The notes: generated from the sequence alone by a model not told the origin. Positions 10,562-23,648 are shown, counted from the stretch's first letter. The stretch is 64,000 nt of DNA from Adenanthera pavonina (GCA_026686845.1 JAIVEN010000028.1:5223001-5287000), one strand, 5' to 3'. Program-made: numbers and translations.

Positions 10562-13500
10562 ATGGATTGTAGTTGGATGAACACTAGACGAACAAGTGAT
10601 GAATATAAGAATGAGGTGGAGGAGTTTCTAGCATTTGCTCAAAGAAATGTTCCTAATAGCAATGGGAGGTTTTATTGTCCTTGTACCAGGTGTTTAAATG
10701 AGAGGTGACTAAGTGTTGCACAAATAAGAGAGCATGTATTCTGTGATGGGTTCTACAAGAGGTATACACGATGGATATGACATGGTGAATCATTAGAAAC
10801 ACTGATTGTATCTCAAATGGGAGAAGTTGAAGTGGATATAGATGATCGACTAGAAGACATGATTCGTGATGTTAGAGTAGAGGCCTTTGAGCGAGCACAT
10901 GTATATGATACCTTGTGCAATGATGCAGAGAAGCCTTTGTACCCAGAGTGCATTAAATTTACATGACTGTCAGCGGCGTTGAGATTGTTCAACTTGAAAG
11001 CAAAAAATGGGTGGAATGATAAAAGTTTTACAGATTTGCTCGAGTTGTTGAAGATTATGCTTCTAGAAGGTAATGAACTATCAGATCGTAACTATGAGGC
11101 AAAGAAAATTTTGCGCTTGTTGGGTATGGAGTATAAAAAGATGCATGCTTGCCCTAATGACTATATATTATATAGAAATGAGTATGAATGGTTGCATGTA
11201 TGTCCAAAATGTGGGACATCACGCTATAAAGTAAAGGACAATGATGATGCTAGTTGTGATGAGATCACTAAAGGTCCTCCTGCGAAGGTATTATGGTATC
11301 TTCCAATAATATCAAGGTTTAAGCGCCTGTTTACCAATGCAAGGGATGCAAAGAACTTAAGATAGCATGTTGATGAAAGGATATCTTATGAAAAGCTCCG
11401 ACACCTGGCTGATTCTCCTCAATGAAAAAAAGTCGATCAATTTTTTCTTGAGTTTGGAAATGACCCAAGAAACCTTCGACTTGCACTTTGTACTGATAGA
11501 ATGAACCCTTATGGAAATCTTAGTAGTAAACATAGTTCATGGCCAGTTTTGTTGGTGATTTACAACCTACCTCCTTGGCTTTACATGAAACACAAGTACA
11601 TCATGTTCTCTATGATGATTTTGGGTCCAAAATAGCCAGGAAATGACATAGATATTTACTTGGGACCTTTGATTGAAGACTTGAAAATGTTGTGGAATGA
11701 AGGTGTAGATATATTTGATGCGTATCACAAGGAGTCTTTTAGGATGCGTGCCATGATTTTCTGCATGATAAATGACTTTCCAGTATATGAAAATTTGTCT
11801 AGATATAGTGTTAATGGGCATACAGCATGCCCTATATGTGAAGAAGGCATATACTACAAACAACTACTATTTGGAAGGAAGATAGTCTACCTTGGCTATC
11901 AAAGATTTCTCAGATGAAACCATCCATATTATAGATTGAAAAAAGCTTTCAATGACTTACAAGAAGATCAAAATGCTCCACAGGCATTAACTGCAGAGCA
12001 AATTTATCAACAGGTGAGAAACATTAATGTTGTTTTCGGTAAGACTCAAAAGCTTGCCACTGAAAAAAATTTATACAAAAAGAGGTCCATCTTTTTTAAG
12101 CTTCCATATTGGCAGAGTCTTAAGGTCAGGCATAGTATTGATGTCATGCATGTGGAGAAAAATGTGTGTGATAGTCTTATTGGAACACTTCTCAACATAC
12201 AAGGAAAGACCAAGGATGGCACAAATGCTAGACGAGATATGGTTGCAATGGGAATACGAGTAGAGTTAGCTGTGCAAGAAGGAGGTAGGAGGAATTATTT
12301 GCCTCCAGCTTGTCATACATTGTCTAGAAATGAGAGAAGAAGTTTTTGTAAGTGTTTACATGGTGTCAAAGTGCCCCAAGCATATTCTTCAAATGTTAAA
12401 AGACTAGTGTCAATGAAAGATAAAAAATTAGTAGGCTTAAAGTCTCATGATTGCCATGTCTTGATGCAACAACTACTACCTGTGGCTATTCGGAACATTT
12501 TACCAAAAAAATTGAGAACTATAACTAGACTATGCTTCTTTTTCAATGCTATATGTAGTAAAGTCATTGACCCTCAGAAATTGGATGAATTAGAAAGTGA
12601 CGCTGTCATTGTCTTGTATCAACTTGAAATGTATTTCTCACCTTCATTTTTTTGACATAATGGTGCATTTAATTGTCCATCTAGTGAGGGAAATAAGGTT
12701 GTGTGGCCCTACTTATCTACGATGGATGTACCCATTTGAGCGATATATGAAAATCCTAAAAGGGTATGTCAAGAATCCACATCGGCATGAGACATCTATT
12801 GTTAAGAGATATATTGCTTAAGAAGTTGTTTTGTACGGAATACTTGTCAAAAGCAGAAGCTATTGGACTTTCTAAGCCTCATCATTAGGGAAAAAGTACA
12901 GGTAAGGGTACAAGGGGGTAAAAGTGATACCCATGGGCTGTGAAGAAGTGCTAAAAACACATCTATACATCTTGAATAACACTGATGAAGTTTAACCTTA
13001 CTTAACTACACATAAAAGCATTATAAGGACTAAAAATCCTCGAAAGAATGATAAATGGTTGGTGAATGAGCACAACAAGACTTTCAGATCATGGTTCGAT
13101 GAACAGGTTATAAATGATGATAATGTCTCTGATACATTAAAATGGTTAACCAATGGGCCTCAATTTGAGGTCATATGTTAGAATGGATATGACATTAATG
13201 GATATTCCTTCTATACAAAGGCCTAGGATGATAAGAGCACTATGCAAAATAGTGGAGTTATGATAGTAGCTAAATCAATGCATTTGTCTAGCTCAAAAGA
13301 TAAAAACCCTGTAATGGCAGTCATATCATATTTTAGGGTTGAGAGGTTAACTATATGAAATTCAAAGTGCCTATTTTCAAACGTAAATAGGTTGATAGTA
13401 ATAATGATGTGCAAACAGATGATTTAGGATTTATGTTAATGGATCTTAATAGGGTGGGTTATAAGGATGAGCCCTTTATCATGGCATTCCAATCGAAACA

Positions 13501-13641
13501 AGTATTTTATATCACTAATCCAGCTAATGAAAGGTGGTCTGTGGTTCTCCAAGAGAAAAGGATAACTGCTAGTGATGAGAAGGATGAATCGTATTTTGAT
13601 ACTTGTATGACTCCTCCTTCTTATCAAGGCTACCTGAATTG
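10562..13641 (+). pseudogene. CACTA transposase (TNPD-like), inactivated
   Basis: The start is placed at an ATG followed by DCSWMNTRR, the usual opening of the transposase-associated domain, which ends with the zinc-binding type motif FYCPCTRCLNER. The core Transposase_21 region follows (KHKYIMFSMMILGP, PGNDIDIYLGPLIEDLK, NGHTACPICEEG, SIDVMHVEKNVCDSLIGTLL). Then come a DUF4218-like part (GLKSHDCHVLMQQLLP, PSFFDIMVHLIVHLVRE, RWMYPFERYMKILKGYVKN) and a DUF4216-like part (NGYDINGYSFYTKA, DDKSTMQNSGV, YKDEPFIMAFQSKQVFYI). At least ten in-frame stops interrupt it, most of them TAG or TGA where the family has Trp, Arg or Gln, plus a frameshift in the T run near 12645-12652. In CACTA elements this protein binds the ends and does the cutting. 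This copy is dead. Confidence 0.9.
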
Positions 13642-13891
13642 AATGAAGAAGATGAAGTACATGTCACACGAGATGATCATGACGAAGGGATATGAGAGAA
13701 TATCCCTACATGAAAAAATTAAAATAGTACAAGTGATTTTGCTAAGTTTGTTATTTATCTTATTTGATTGTTTAAATATACCTACATGAGAAAATTGAAT
13801 TTTATAATTTATAAGGTTTGATAGTTTACTAACCTTTATTATCTTATCTTTAGTTTACTTACCTTAATTATCCTATTGTCTAAACAGGTAC

Positions 13892-16800
13892 ATGGAAGCC
13901 AACAAGTCTATTCATAAGAGAGGTAGACGTGCCATACGATTAAAGGACTTGACTCTCGGCCAAGGAAATAGGCAAAGGATACGTGTTAACTTTGATTCGA
14001 GTTGAAATGCTATCGGGCCTAATAGGATCAAATTTAATAGTTTTGTCTCCCTACAAGGACGCAGCAAGGCCAGCATCTTGTATCCTGAGTGGGAAAAAGT
14101 ACCTAATCATCTGAAGAATAGTATTTGGAAAAGCATAATGGTATATCATACTATATAGTTATCTTTTTTTGTAACTAGCATATCTATCTACATCACTAAG
14201 TCACTAACTTTTTAGTTTGCGTGTATATTGTAGCTTACTTATGATGTTCCCAATAATGAAGCATTGAAGACAAAGATAATACAATATGCAGGGAAGGATT
14301 GAAAGGCATTTAAGAGCAATCTAGGTAGATACATTTTTGGGGAGATAAAGGGCTATAATCCTTATGACGATGACCAATTCCTTGATGAAGAGACTTGGCA
14401 GTCTTTTGTTGATAGTAGAAGAGATCCTACATTTTTTGTTAGTATCCCAAGAATGAGTAAATGAATTGACTTCATTATTTATTAATTATTAATTTCTTGA
14501 CCAAAACTTTCCATTTATTATTAACAGGAGAAAAGAAAAAAAAAAGTCAAGAGGCACGATCAAAAAATTTGTACCCCAACATATTGTCTTGTAGGGGTTA
14601 TAGGGGGGTTAAGGAAAAGATAATGCGGGAGAAGTTGAAGGCTCAATCTGGCTCATCAACTATTACTTTTCCTCTATCTCCACCTACTCGATATGAGAAA
14701 TGGAAGAGATCGCATATGATAAAGAAAGAACAGTATGTCACCGAGGAGGCTCGTGTAGTTATTGAAAAGATTGTAAGTAATTTAACATCAATCAAAATTA
14801 TTATTCGCTTTAGTAATTAATGCAAGTGCTCATTATATTTATTATTTCTATGATACAGGATGCTCTTGAAGAACAATACTCCCAAGGAAAATTCACTCCT
14901 ATTGGAAGGAGAGATATCTTAGCCACTGTAATTGGGAAAGAGGCGCACCCTGGCCGTGTCAGGGGAGTTGAACATGTTGTAGGCATCAGGGAATACTTTG
15001 GAGGGCCTTCACGCCATATATCAGGAATGGTGACAAGGGAGGAGATGGAGATGATAATGGAAGAAAAGATGGAATCTTGGAAAGAGCAAATGATGTCCAT
15101 ATTTAGCTTAATGAGGATGCCTACACAAGTTAGCACATCTGCTAAGGCAACCCATTCACCCGGAATGTATAGCACAAAAGATAGTTGTACTCCTGAACTA
15201 GTATTGGAGGGTCCTTTCAAAAAAACTACTGGAAAAGTGATGTGTCCATTTTATACATATAAAATATCCACATTTAAACTCTAAATTGTATCTAAATATG
15301 TTTAAATTGATATATTTTAGCATAATTTGACATATTTTTATGTTTCATGGTGTTATAGGCTCGTTTGGAAGCATTCGGAGCAAAAATGTTACAAATCACT
15401 CATGTTGAAAAGTTTCAATACTCTTCTGTATTTTGATTATAAATCTCACATATAAACTCCGATTGAGGTAATTTAAAATGCTTTGGAAAGAAAAAAACAT
15501 ATATCTACAACTTTTATGTTTTGAGTTTTCCCAAGTTCCGACGTTATCATGGTGAAAATAGAACTCAAAATGTTAACATGAGCTGTTAACTTTTTGAAGC
15601 TGAAAAAAGGAGGAATATGCGCCAGGCATCCACTCGGCATCGGGTCAATGCATTTTGAACGTTTTTCAAGCATTTAGAAGCACTCAGTGCCATATGGAAT
15701 AATTCTATGGATACCCGGTGCCGAGTCAAGCTATAAAAGCCTATAAAAACTTGTTTTTAACGTATTTTGATGATATTTTGGGCTTTTATGAGCTTCTAAA
15801 ATTTTCCTCTATAAGGAGACACAATAAAAACATAAAGGAGATTAAAAAACGTACTCAGAAATTAGAGAATACGATTTTAGAAGTATTTGGGAGCAACTAG
15901 GAGCTTCTTATAGAGAAAGAGCAAGAAGATCTAGAGAATATTAGAGATAGATTCATTCTTTTATACTATAACTCTATTTTCTTATTATTTTCACTATAAT
16001 TTAGAATTTTAGTTTTGATTTGATTTCTATTTTTATGAGTAACTAAATTTCCCAGTCGAGGTTAAGGATGTAACCTGACTGGGATGGATTGGATTTGTTT
16101 CTCTAGTTAAGACTCTTTGATTTGTTCTTTAAGTTATATTTAATTTATCTTTTTATTATATTTATCTCTTTTATTCGTTCATGTAGATTTTATGTTTGAT
16201 CACCATAGAATCTAATTAATGGGTAAACTTGATGGACTGAGAGGTGAAGAGTGAACCTATATGTAGAAAGATAAATATGAATAACTAATCTAGAGATTGC
16301 ATTAAGAATTCATGGTGATATAAATTGTAGTTTTCAAGGTTTAATTAGGAACTTTAGTTACGCAAGAGCGAATTAAATTCTAATTAAATAAGGACTAATT
16401 GACCGAAAGGTAATTAGGACGCTTTAAGAACAACGGTCACTATAATTATGCAGAGTCTAACTAAGAAATAAAATATAGCTATCTCATCAGGTGAATCCTA
16501 ATCCCTTGATGCTTCTAGAATTGAATCAAAACTCAAACATCGTTTTGTTTTCTATTTCTTCTCTTTTGAATTCTCAATTTGATTATCACTTGCTTTTGCG
16601 ATTAAAAGTTTGGACTGATAAATCTACTACCTCCTTTGGATTCGACCTCTGAAATACTCTAAAGATTTTTTATTACTGTGATCGACCCTATATACTTATA
16701 GGATCCTAATCAATAAGCATGTGAACTATATTTGGAGGATCCTCATAGGCGTTTAGTAGCATATGGGAAAGTTTATAACATGGGGCAATTAATCCATCAC

Positions 16801-18179
16801 CAGCAAATAAAACAACATCAAGTAAAGGTGGCAGTCAAACAAGTTGAAGTTGCCGATGCACTTATTCCATTCCTTAGTGAGGAGGTTATAATGGTAAGGC
16901 AAGCCATCAATCATTTTATTTTGTGGCGAAAAGGACTAGTAGAAGTTATTCCAAATAAGGTATGAAAACTTTATAATGTTGTGTATTCATCATACTCATT
17001 TTATATAGCATGTGATTTTTGTTAATTATTGCTTAATTCTTTAGCAAATTTCTGCATCAACACCTAAGATCCAACCCCATACAGATGCTTTGGGACATTT
17101 GCTTATAGCATCAAGGAAAATAAAAAATGCTATAGAGATCAACATGCCTCTAGGGATTGTCAGTGATGAGTTGGAGTACAACTTCTACATTGATCGCAAG
17201 GATGTTATGGACATCTTGATGCAGGAGAAGTTAGACATATCGATTTTGCAATTGTTTATGATGTAGGTATATTTTTCATTTATAAATGATATTTATGCAT
17301 TCACTTCTTGAAATTAACATGCTTGCAATATCATAGGTATCTACATCACCTATGCAACTTATCGGGACAAGATAAGTATGCATTCATTTCGCCTAACAAT
17401 ATCCACAATAAATTGACTAAGCCAAAACAAATAAAAAGTTACATCTCATCTAGGATTCGGGAAGGCAACAAGTAATGTTTCTGGGCACCATATCATGAAG
17501 AATAAAAAATGTTTTGTAATTTATATGATATTGTGACTCTGTCTAATTCATTCCTTATTTTATAGGAACCATTGGATGCTTATGGTTATTTGTCCCCCTC
17601 AAAATCTCGTCTTTTGGTTCTACTCCACATGGGGTTATCTGTCTTTGAAATTGAAGCAGTATTTTGACACGTAAGTGTGTCTGTGTAAAATTTTGCTTTG
17701 TGATATTTATTTGTCTATAATATAATTCATTACATGTATTTCATCATAGAGATTTGAGCTTTTACCATATCATGAGGGGAAAGCACTCAAGTAGCTACAG
17801 AAGGCTGAATGGATCTACCATAAAGTAAAAGTTGTTAGAACTTGAGACTTTCTGAACTAATCATGTGATTTTTTTGGATTTGAGTCATTCTTTGTTCTTT
17901 TGTAGTGTCGCAAACAACCGGGAAATATAGAGTGTGGATACTATGTCATGAAACATATGTTTGATATTATCACTTTAGGCGTTATTGATTCATTCAAAGA
18001 GGTAACAAATAAAATTTCATAGAGTCTTAAACTTGGTCATATTCCTTTATGAATTATTCATGTTTTCATATGCGTTGAACTTGCAGACATTCACTTGCAC
18101 AAAGTCTTTTTCTGATGAGGAAATTAACGACATTTGTAGCCGTTGGACAAACTATTTTCTAGAGAAAACATCACTTTAA
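13892..18179 (+). pseudogene. CACTA second gene: Transposase_24 plus Ulp1-like protease, broken
   Basis: Likely exons are about 13892-14140, 14234-14440, 14529-14773, 14859-15237, 16718-16962, 17045-17262, 17337-17472, 17567-17670, 17752-17825, 17905-18000 and 18088-18179. The first part resembles the plant En/Spm Transposase_24 family (RGRRAIRLKDLTLGQGNRQR; AHPGRVRGVEHVVGIREYFG, then a charged helical segment). The last exons resemble a C48/Ulp1 SUMO-protease domain: NHWMLMVICPPQN with the catalytic His, CRKQPGNIECGYYVMKHM with the Gln and Cys. The catalytic Asp expected after VFWF is absent (Tyr-Ser instead). Several stops occur, and a solo LTR splits the gene at 15237. Removing the LTR and one target copy restores a family-typical GKACELYL join. 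Confidence 0.82.
15238..16712 (+). mobile_element. Solo LTR nested in the CACTA element
   Basis: The 1475 bp insert begins TGATGTGTCCATTTTATAC and ends GGATCCTAATCA, so its termini are a short TGAT...ATCA inverted repeat. It is flanked by AAAAG (15233-15237) and ATAAG (16713-16717), a 5 bp target duplication with one change. The interrupted coding frame closes correctly when it is removed. Near the 3' end it carries TTGGATTCGACCTCT and GATCGACCCTATATACTTA, which resemble 3' LTR ends of plant Ty3/gypsy (Athila/Tat-like) elements from memory. There is no internal domain or second LTR, so LTR-LTR recombination is the likely origin. Confidence 0.8.
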
Positions 18180-18479
18180 AGGTCAAAGGCATTCCACATG
18201 TGGGTTAGTTTTTAGTTTCTTCTAATGTTAGCTTTTGGGATTTGCCACTAACTAAATTGTAGTTTAGTGAATTTTGAAGCTGAGTTTTATCTCTTTTGGT
18301 CCAAATGTCCATTAACTTTTGTTGGATATCTATAACTATTAAAGATAGCTTTTAGGAAGTTAATGGTTATATCTGTAACTATTTTGTTGGATGGATGTAA
18401 ATTGGATATGTATATATTCTGATACTTTTGGATGAATGTGTTTGTAGGATGAATGTATTTAATCAAATTTGTATATTAT

Positions 18480-18799
18480 AAAAAAAAATTTACAAGATAT
18501 TAAGGACAGTTATGAAAGTAACCGTCCTTAAAAGTTATATTTAGGACGGTTATAAATATAACCGTCGTTGAAAGTCAATTTTTATTAGAAGTGAATTTGC
18601 AATTAATTTTTATTTTCTTCATTCTTTAAGGATGGATGCTGTTATAACCACCCTTGAATATCAATTTTTGAGACGGTTCTGGGATGGTTAAGAACCATCC
18701 TGGAAAGTGCCACTTTCTACCACTATCAAATCTATCATTGTGAAAGAACCATCATTGAAAGTCCTTTTTAACCATCCTAAGTATTTTTGTGAAGTAGTG
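18480..18799. repeat. Right subterminal repeats and terminus of the CACTA element
   Basis: Paired motifs such as TTAAGGACAG with ACCGTCCTTAA, TTAGGACGGTT with AACCGTCGTTG, and GGATGGTTAAGAACCATCC form short hairpins like those at the left end. The last bases (GAAGTAGTG) are the CACTA terminal inverted repeat. Confidence 0.75.
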
Positions 18800-18802
18800 A
18801 GT

Positions 18803-21014
18803 CTTTTCTCTCTTCGCTAGTTGATCTGATTCTCAATTTAATTTGGAGTCAATCAATTTTATATTAATGCATGGTACATTAAACCTTTAAATAAGATTAT
18901 ATAAACAAATTCTAACAATCATTATAAAAGTAAATAATATTTACTATTTTCAATACCAAGTCAATATTATTATATTATCAATATATATAATAAAATCAAT
19001 AGTAAGTTGCACAATTTATAAATCATAAATAATATAGCTTATTTATCAAACTCAATGTAAACACACATAAAAAAATGTTTAGTATATTATAAAATCTATA
19101 GTAGCTACACCATTCACAAACAATAAATAATGCGACTTTTTTATCAGATTCCATGTAATGTATAATAAACGTGTATAATATAATATAATAAAATTTATAA
19201 CAAAATGCACTATTTACAAGTTATGACAATTAACAAGATATTAAAAATTAGACTTATTATTGAACCACTCAAATCACTGAACTATAATTAAGTTGTTATT
19301 AACAAAACTAATAATTTTTTTAATTTTATATGTTATATATTATTAAAAAATAATATTTAATAACTTAATATTAAAATCTAAATAAGTTAATATTCACCTA
19401 TAATGAATTTTTTAATTCAAAATAGTCCACTAATATTCTATTTTCATATTATTTGGTAAGTAAATTTATCATTATTAATAATTATATATCATAATAATAC
19501 TTATACAATATTATAATATAAAAAATTTATACAAAAATAATGCTATTTTATCTTTTAAACTACAAAATTAAAAAAAAAAACCTAGCTAATTTAACTGGTT
19601 CATTATCTGTTTGTACCGGTTCACAGCCGATTTGATCGATTTTCTTCTAATTCACACCAATTATGAAATCATCCAATTTCCATTTTCATTTGGACCGAAC
19701 TTGACATTAGATCTTGGTTTAACCGATTGAAGTGGCCGGTCAAGTTTGATTTTAATACACTGACAATCTAACCCATTCCTCATACTACATATATGCAATA
19801 CAATGTATGCGAAAACATATATTTATTGTAGTCTTTTTAAATGAAATTTTAGAATACGCGCATGTTATGAGAGAAGTAATTTACATTGATAAAATTAGTA
19901 TGAAACATGCCATGAAAAAAAAAAAAAGTAAGAAACATATTTATAAATATCATAATGAATGATTTTTTTAAGAAACTAAAAAAATATTTTTAAAAGGATG
20001 GGAAAAATATTTAAAATAATTGTAATAATTTATAATTTTGAGCTGAAGTATGAATATATAACAAATAATTGAATTTAAGAAAATTTTAATTTTTTACATA
20101 AAAATTACTTTCATCATCATGCAAATATAGTTCATATTTCCAAAAATTGATCCTAACATTTTATTTGATAAAAATAAATATTTTTTTAAAGAAATAAAAA
20201 GGGTAAGTGGACATAGCGACCAATCGCTGACTATTGGATGACCGAAATAGTGTTTATGCGTTTGGCACTCTTCCAAAGCTTCTCACACGTCACCTTACAC
20301 AAGGTATGGATATTCTGCACACACATGAAGGGAGGCTAATTTTGATGTTTCTCCTTTTTTTCTTTTTTTTTTAATAAGAGCAACTTTAGTACATCTTGAG
20401 TAAATACATTACCACATCTAAACACCTTCTGAAATACTCCATTTGTTTCTAAATAATTATTATTTTAAAATTATGTATATAAATTATGAAAACTAATAAA
20501 TAGTCTTAAAATAAACAAAATTTGATTATATTTTACTATAATACCCTTATTAATTATATAATACTCTTTAATATTTTTTCCTTCTTTTATTATTGTTATT
20601 GAAAGGTAAACTTCTAAAAAATTATTTATGGATCCAATTTACTATTTTATGTTAAAGATTTGTTATTCAGACATTTATTTGTGGGGAAATGATACTTACA
20701 TATTTCAAAAATAAAATATTTTTAGAAACATACATAGAAGTTATCTAATTACCATAAGATACCTATATACCTAATTAGAGTCTTTTATTATGAAATTCTC
20801 ATTTTGTCCCTGACTAAATTTACTAAAAGTATCACTTCCTAAATATATGCGAATTATTTGTAAATATCGAATAATTAGTTGCAAATCTACATGAATTATT
20901 TGGAAATGGGCTATTAAATTATACTTAATCTATTTTAAGTTGATTTGCAACAACTTCTCATAGATTTTCAAGTCATCATCGTATATTTTCAATCGATCAT
21001 CATATATTTCCATC
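18803..21014. repeat. Tandem duplication, copy A, right part
   Basis: Resumes the copy A sequence directly after the CACTA element and aligns with 23709-25836. Landmarks shared by both are TTTGGAGTCAATCAATTTTA, GATGACCGAAATAGTG, GGCACTCTTCCAA, GATCCAATTTACTATTTTAT and TTTGCAACAACTTCTC. It lacks about 370 bp present in copy B between 25070 and 25445. The junction to copy B is the AT microsatellite at about 21015-21038. No gene is seen. Confidence 0.75.
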
Positions 21015-22015
21015 ATCATCATATATATATATATATATGATGTGTTTGATTAAAATAATTATGACTCATTATGGTACTTAAATTCTTAAATATTGTCACG
21101 TAATAAACTAATATTTAAGAATATTTGTGCAAGCCACGCGCAATATAAAGTATCTATAAAGAAACCTGATTAGTGGGGCTGTTTGGTCACTGGATATATA
21201 TGAAATGGAAAGGAGACAGAGAGCTAATTAAGAAAAGGGTTTAATGATCCACTACTGGAATAATGTACAAACAACCACTAGTGTTTTAATGGGGCTCAGC
21301 CTGAGTGTGCCAATAACAATTCCACGCTCCCTGTTATTTTATTTTACTTCCTTATTGACTTCCTTACACAACTACACCATATATATATACATGTTGGCAA
21401 AAAGAAAAATATATATACATATACATATATATATATGTATATATATATAGAATTAATCTCCAGCATATCTTGTTTGATGTCATGCTACCTCATCAGATTT
21501 AAATTTCAAAACAATATACCAATAAGGTCTCAATATAGTTGACAAATAGTTAGATCTCTTAAGCATATAGTATGTATTTAAATTCTAATCATGTATATGG
21601 AAAGGGCTTTATTAAGAGAGATAAAGTTCATTTCCGTGATCTTAGCTACACCTCGAAATAATATCATTTTAGTGTAACATAAAAAGTAATGTGCTAATAT
21701 GTGACGGATTAATTAAAATAAACGATAGAAGTACTTTTGACATAATTAGACTATAAATTCACAAAATTAATACACTGAAATTAAGTCTCATTTCATAATA
21801 TTCTCATATTCTTCAAGCTCAAACATGTTGATTAATCGTATTATTATTACTCACATATTTGATATTTCTACGTAGAAACTATCTTGTCTCATGAATCAAG
21901 ATGCCATTTTTTTCCAACTCAATAATGAAAGTCATGTTTCCCAAACAAATTTTTAAGTTAATAGAGAAACATTCATGAAAACAATTATACAATGAAAGCA
22001 TTATCCACTCAATTT

Positions 22016-23648
22016 GGAAAATTATACCCAGATACAACAAATAAAAAACGAAATTACCAAAATACTATAAGTTAAACATTATTTCTCAATATACTATAAA
22101 TTTTACTTCTCGATGTCATTAGCACCGAGATAAAAATTATACTTTTACACATCTCGGTTTGCATCAAACCGAGATGTGTATTTTTTGTTTTTTAACCTAT
22201 AAGGTGCCACCCTACCCCAACACCCCCACCCCGCGGCACAAGAAACACCCACACCCATCCCCCTCTCCCACCGCGTTCTCCCCTTCCCCCAAAATATAAT
22301 TATATAATTATAATATATATTATTTATATTTTTAATTATAATATATTACATATTAAAATAAATTTTATTTAGCTTTTTAAAATATAATAAAAATTTTAAA
22401 ATTTTATTTAATTCAATTAAAGGGATAAATATTTTAAAAGACCTTTATAAAATTATTTTTAGTTTAAAAGATATTAAAAATTCTAATTAATCTCATTTAA
22501 TCTATGTATAAGATATTTTACTTTGATTATAAATATAAGATTATTTTTAAGATATGAAATGGTATTTATTACATATTTTTAAAAAAATATCTATATGTAA
22601 TTCATTCCAAAGAGAGAGAAAGAAATTAAATAAGAATAGTTTTAAAATAATGACTTTGAGTTTTGAAAAAATTATTGTAGTTAACTAATTTTAACTCACA
22701 TTCTTAATCCACATAATTCGGTTAAAATTGTCTTATATTAAGTACCAAAGGGTCCTATATTAAAAAATTGAAACCTCGATACCAATTGCGATAGATTATC
22801 AGATTCTTAATATAACGAAATTTTTAGAAAGTTTATTCTAAAAATTTCGTTATATTCAGAATCTGATCATCTATCTCAATTGGTATCGAGGTTCCAATTT
22901 TTTAATATAGGACCCTTTGGTACTTAATATAAGATTATTTTAACCGAATTATGTGGATTAAGAATGCGAGTTAAAATTAGTTAACTACAATAATTTTTTC
23001 AAAACTCAAAGTCATTATTCCAAAACTGTTCTTATTTAATTTCTTTCTCTCTCTTTGGAATGAAACTAGATATTTTTTTAAAATATGTAATAAATATCAT
23101 TTTATATCTTAAAAATAATCTTATATTTATAATCAAAGTAAAATATCTTATACGTAAGTTAAATGAGATTAATTAGAATTTTTAATATCTTTAAAAAATA
23201 ATTTTATAGAGGTCTTTTAAAATATTTATCCCTTTAATTGAATTAAATAAAATTTTAAATTTTTTATTATATTTTAAAAATATAAATAAAATTTTTTTTA
23301 ATATGTAATATATTATAATTAAAAATATAAATAATATATATTATAATTATATAATTATATTTTGGGGGAGGGGGAGAACGCGGTGGGAGAGGAGGATGGG
23401 TGTGGGTGTTTCTTGGGGGGGGTGTGGTGGTGTTGGGGTAGGGTGGCAGGCTTAGCCTGCCACCTTATGGGTTGAAAAAACAAAAAAGATACATCTTGGT
23501 TTGCATCAAACCGAAACGTGTAAAAGTGTAATTTTTATTTTGGTGCCAATAACACCGAGAAATAAAATTTATAGTATATTAAAAAATAATGTTTGACTTA
23601 TAGTATTTTGGTAATTTCATTTTTTATTTGATGTTCTCGGTCAAAAAG
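22016..23648. mobile_element. Foldback inverted-repeat transposon with 11 bp TSD
   Basis: Almost the whole 1633 bp is one inverted repeat: the left arm runs to about 22829, the right arm from about 22834, meeting at ATAACGAAATTTTTAGA. A perfect 11 bp direct repeat CCACTCAATTT flanks it (22005-22015 and 23649-23659), and copy A has one uninterrupted copy at 4002-4012, which proves insertion. An 11 bp duplication suits a Mutator-like element. Each arm holds, from outside in, a block with CATCTCGGTTTGCATCAAACC (itself a small hairpin), a C-rich or G-rich block (22201-22305 and 23360-23465), and a segment related to the Stowaway-like MITEs at 37317 and 39654. No transposase is encoded. Confidence 0.85.

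Larger units (their letters stand above)
4059..18799 (+). mobile_element. CACTA (En/Spm) DNA transposon, decayed
   Basis: The left end reads CACTAGTACATAAACG and the right end, reverse complemented, reads CACTACTTCACAAAAA. The flanking triplets are ATT (4056-4058) and AGT (18800-18802), a 3 bp target duplication with one change. The uninterrupted site survives in copy B at 23706-23708, where TATTAATT runs straight into CTTTTCTCTC. Both ends carry subterminal copies of an AGGACGGT motif in both orientations, as expected of transposase-binding repeats in this superfamily. Inside are two decayed element genes (10562-13641 and 13892-18179), a captured kinase fragment, a solo LTR and an orphan CACTA end. 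With many stop codons it cannot make its own transposase, although its ends might still be mobilised in trans. Confidence 0.9.

Noticed and set aside
22201..22305. C-rich block as a gene or CpG island
   Set aside because: It is part of the foldback arm, mirrored at 23360-23465 with length changes, and has no open frame.
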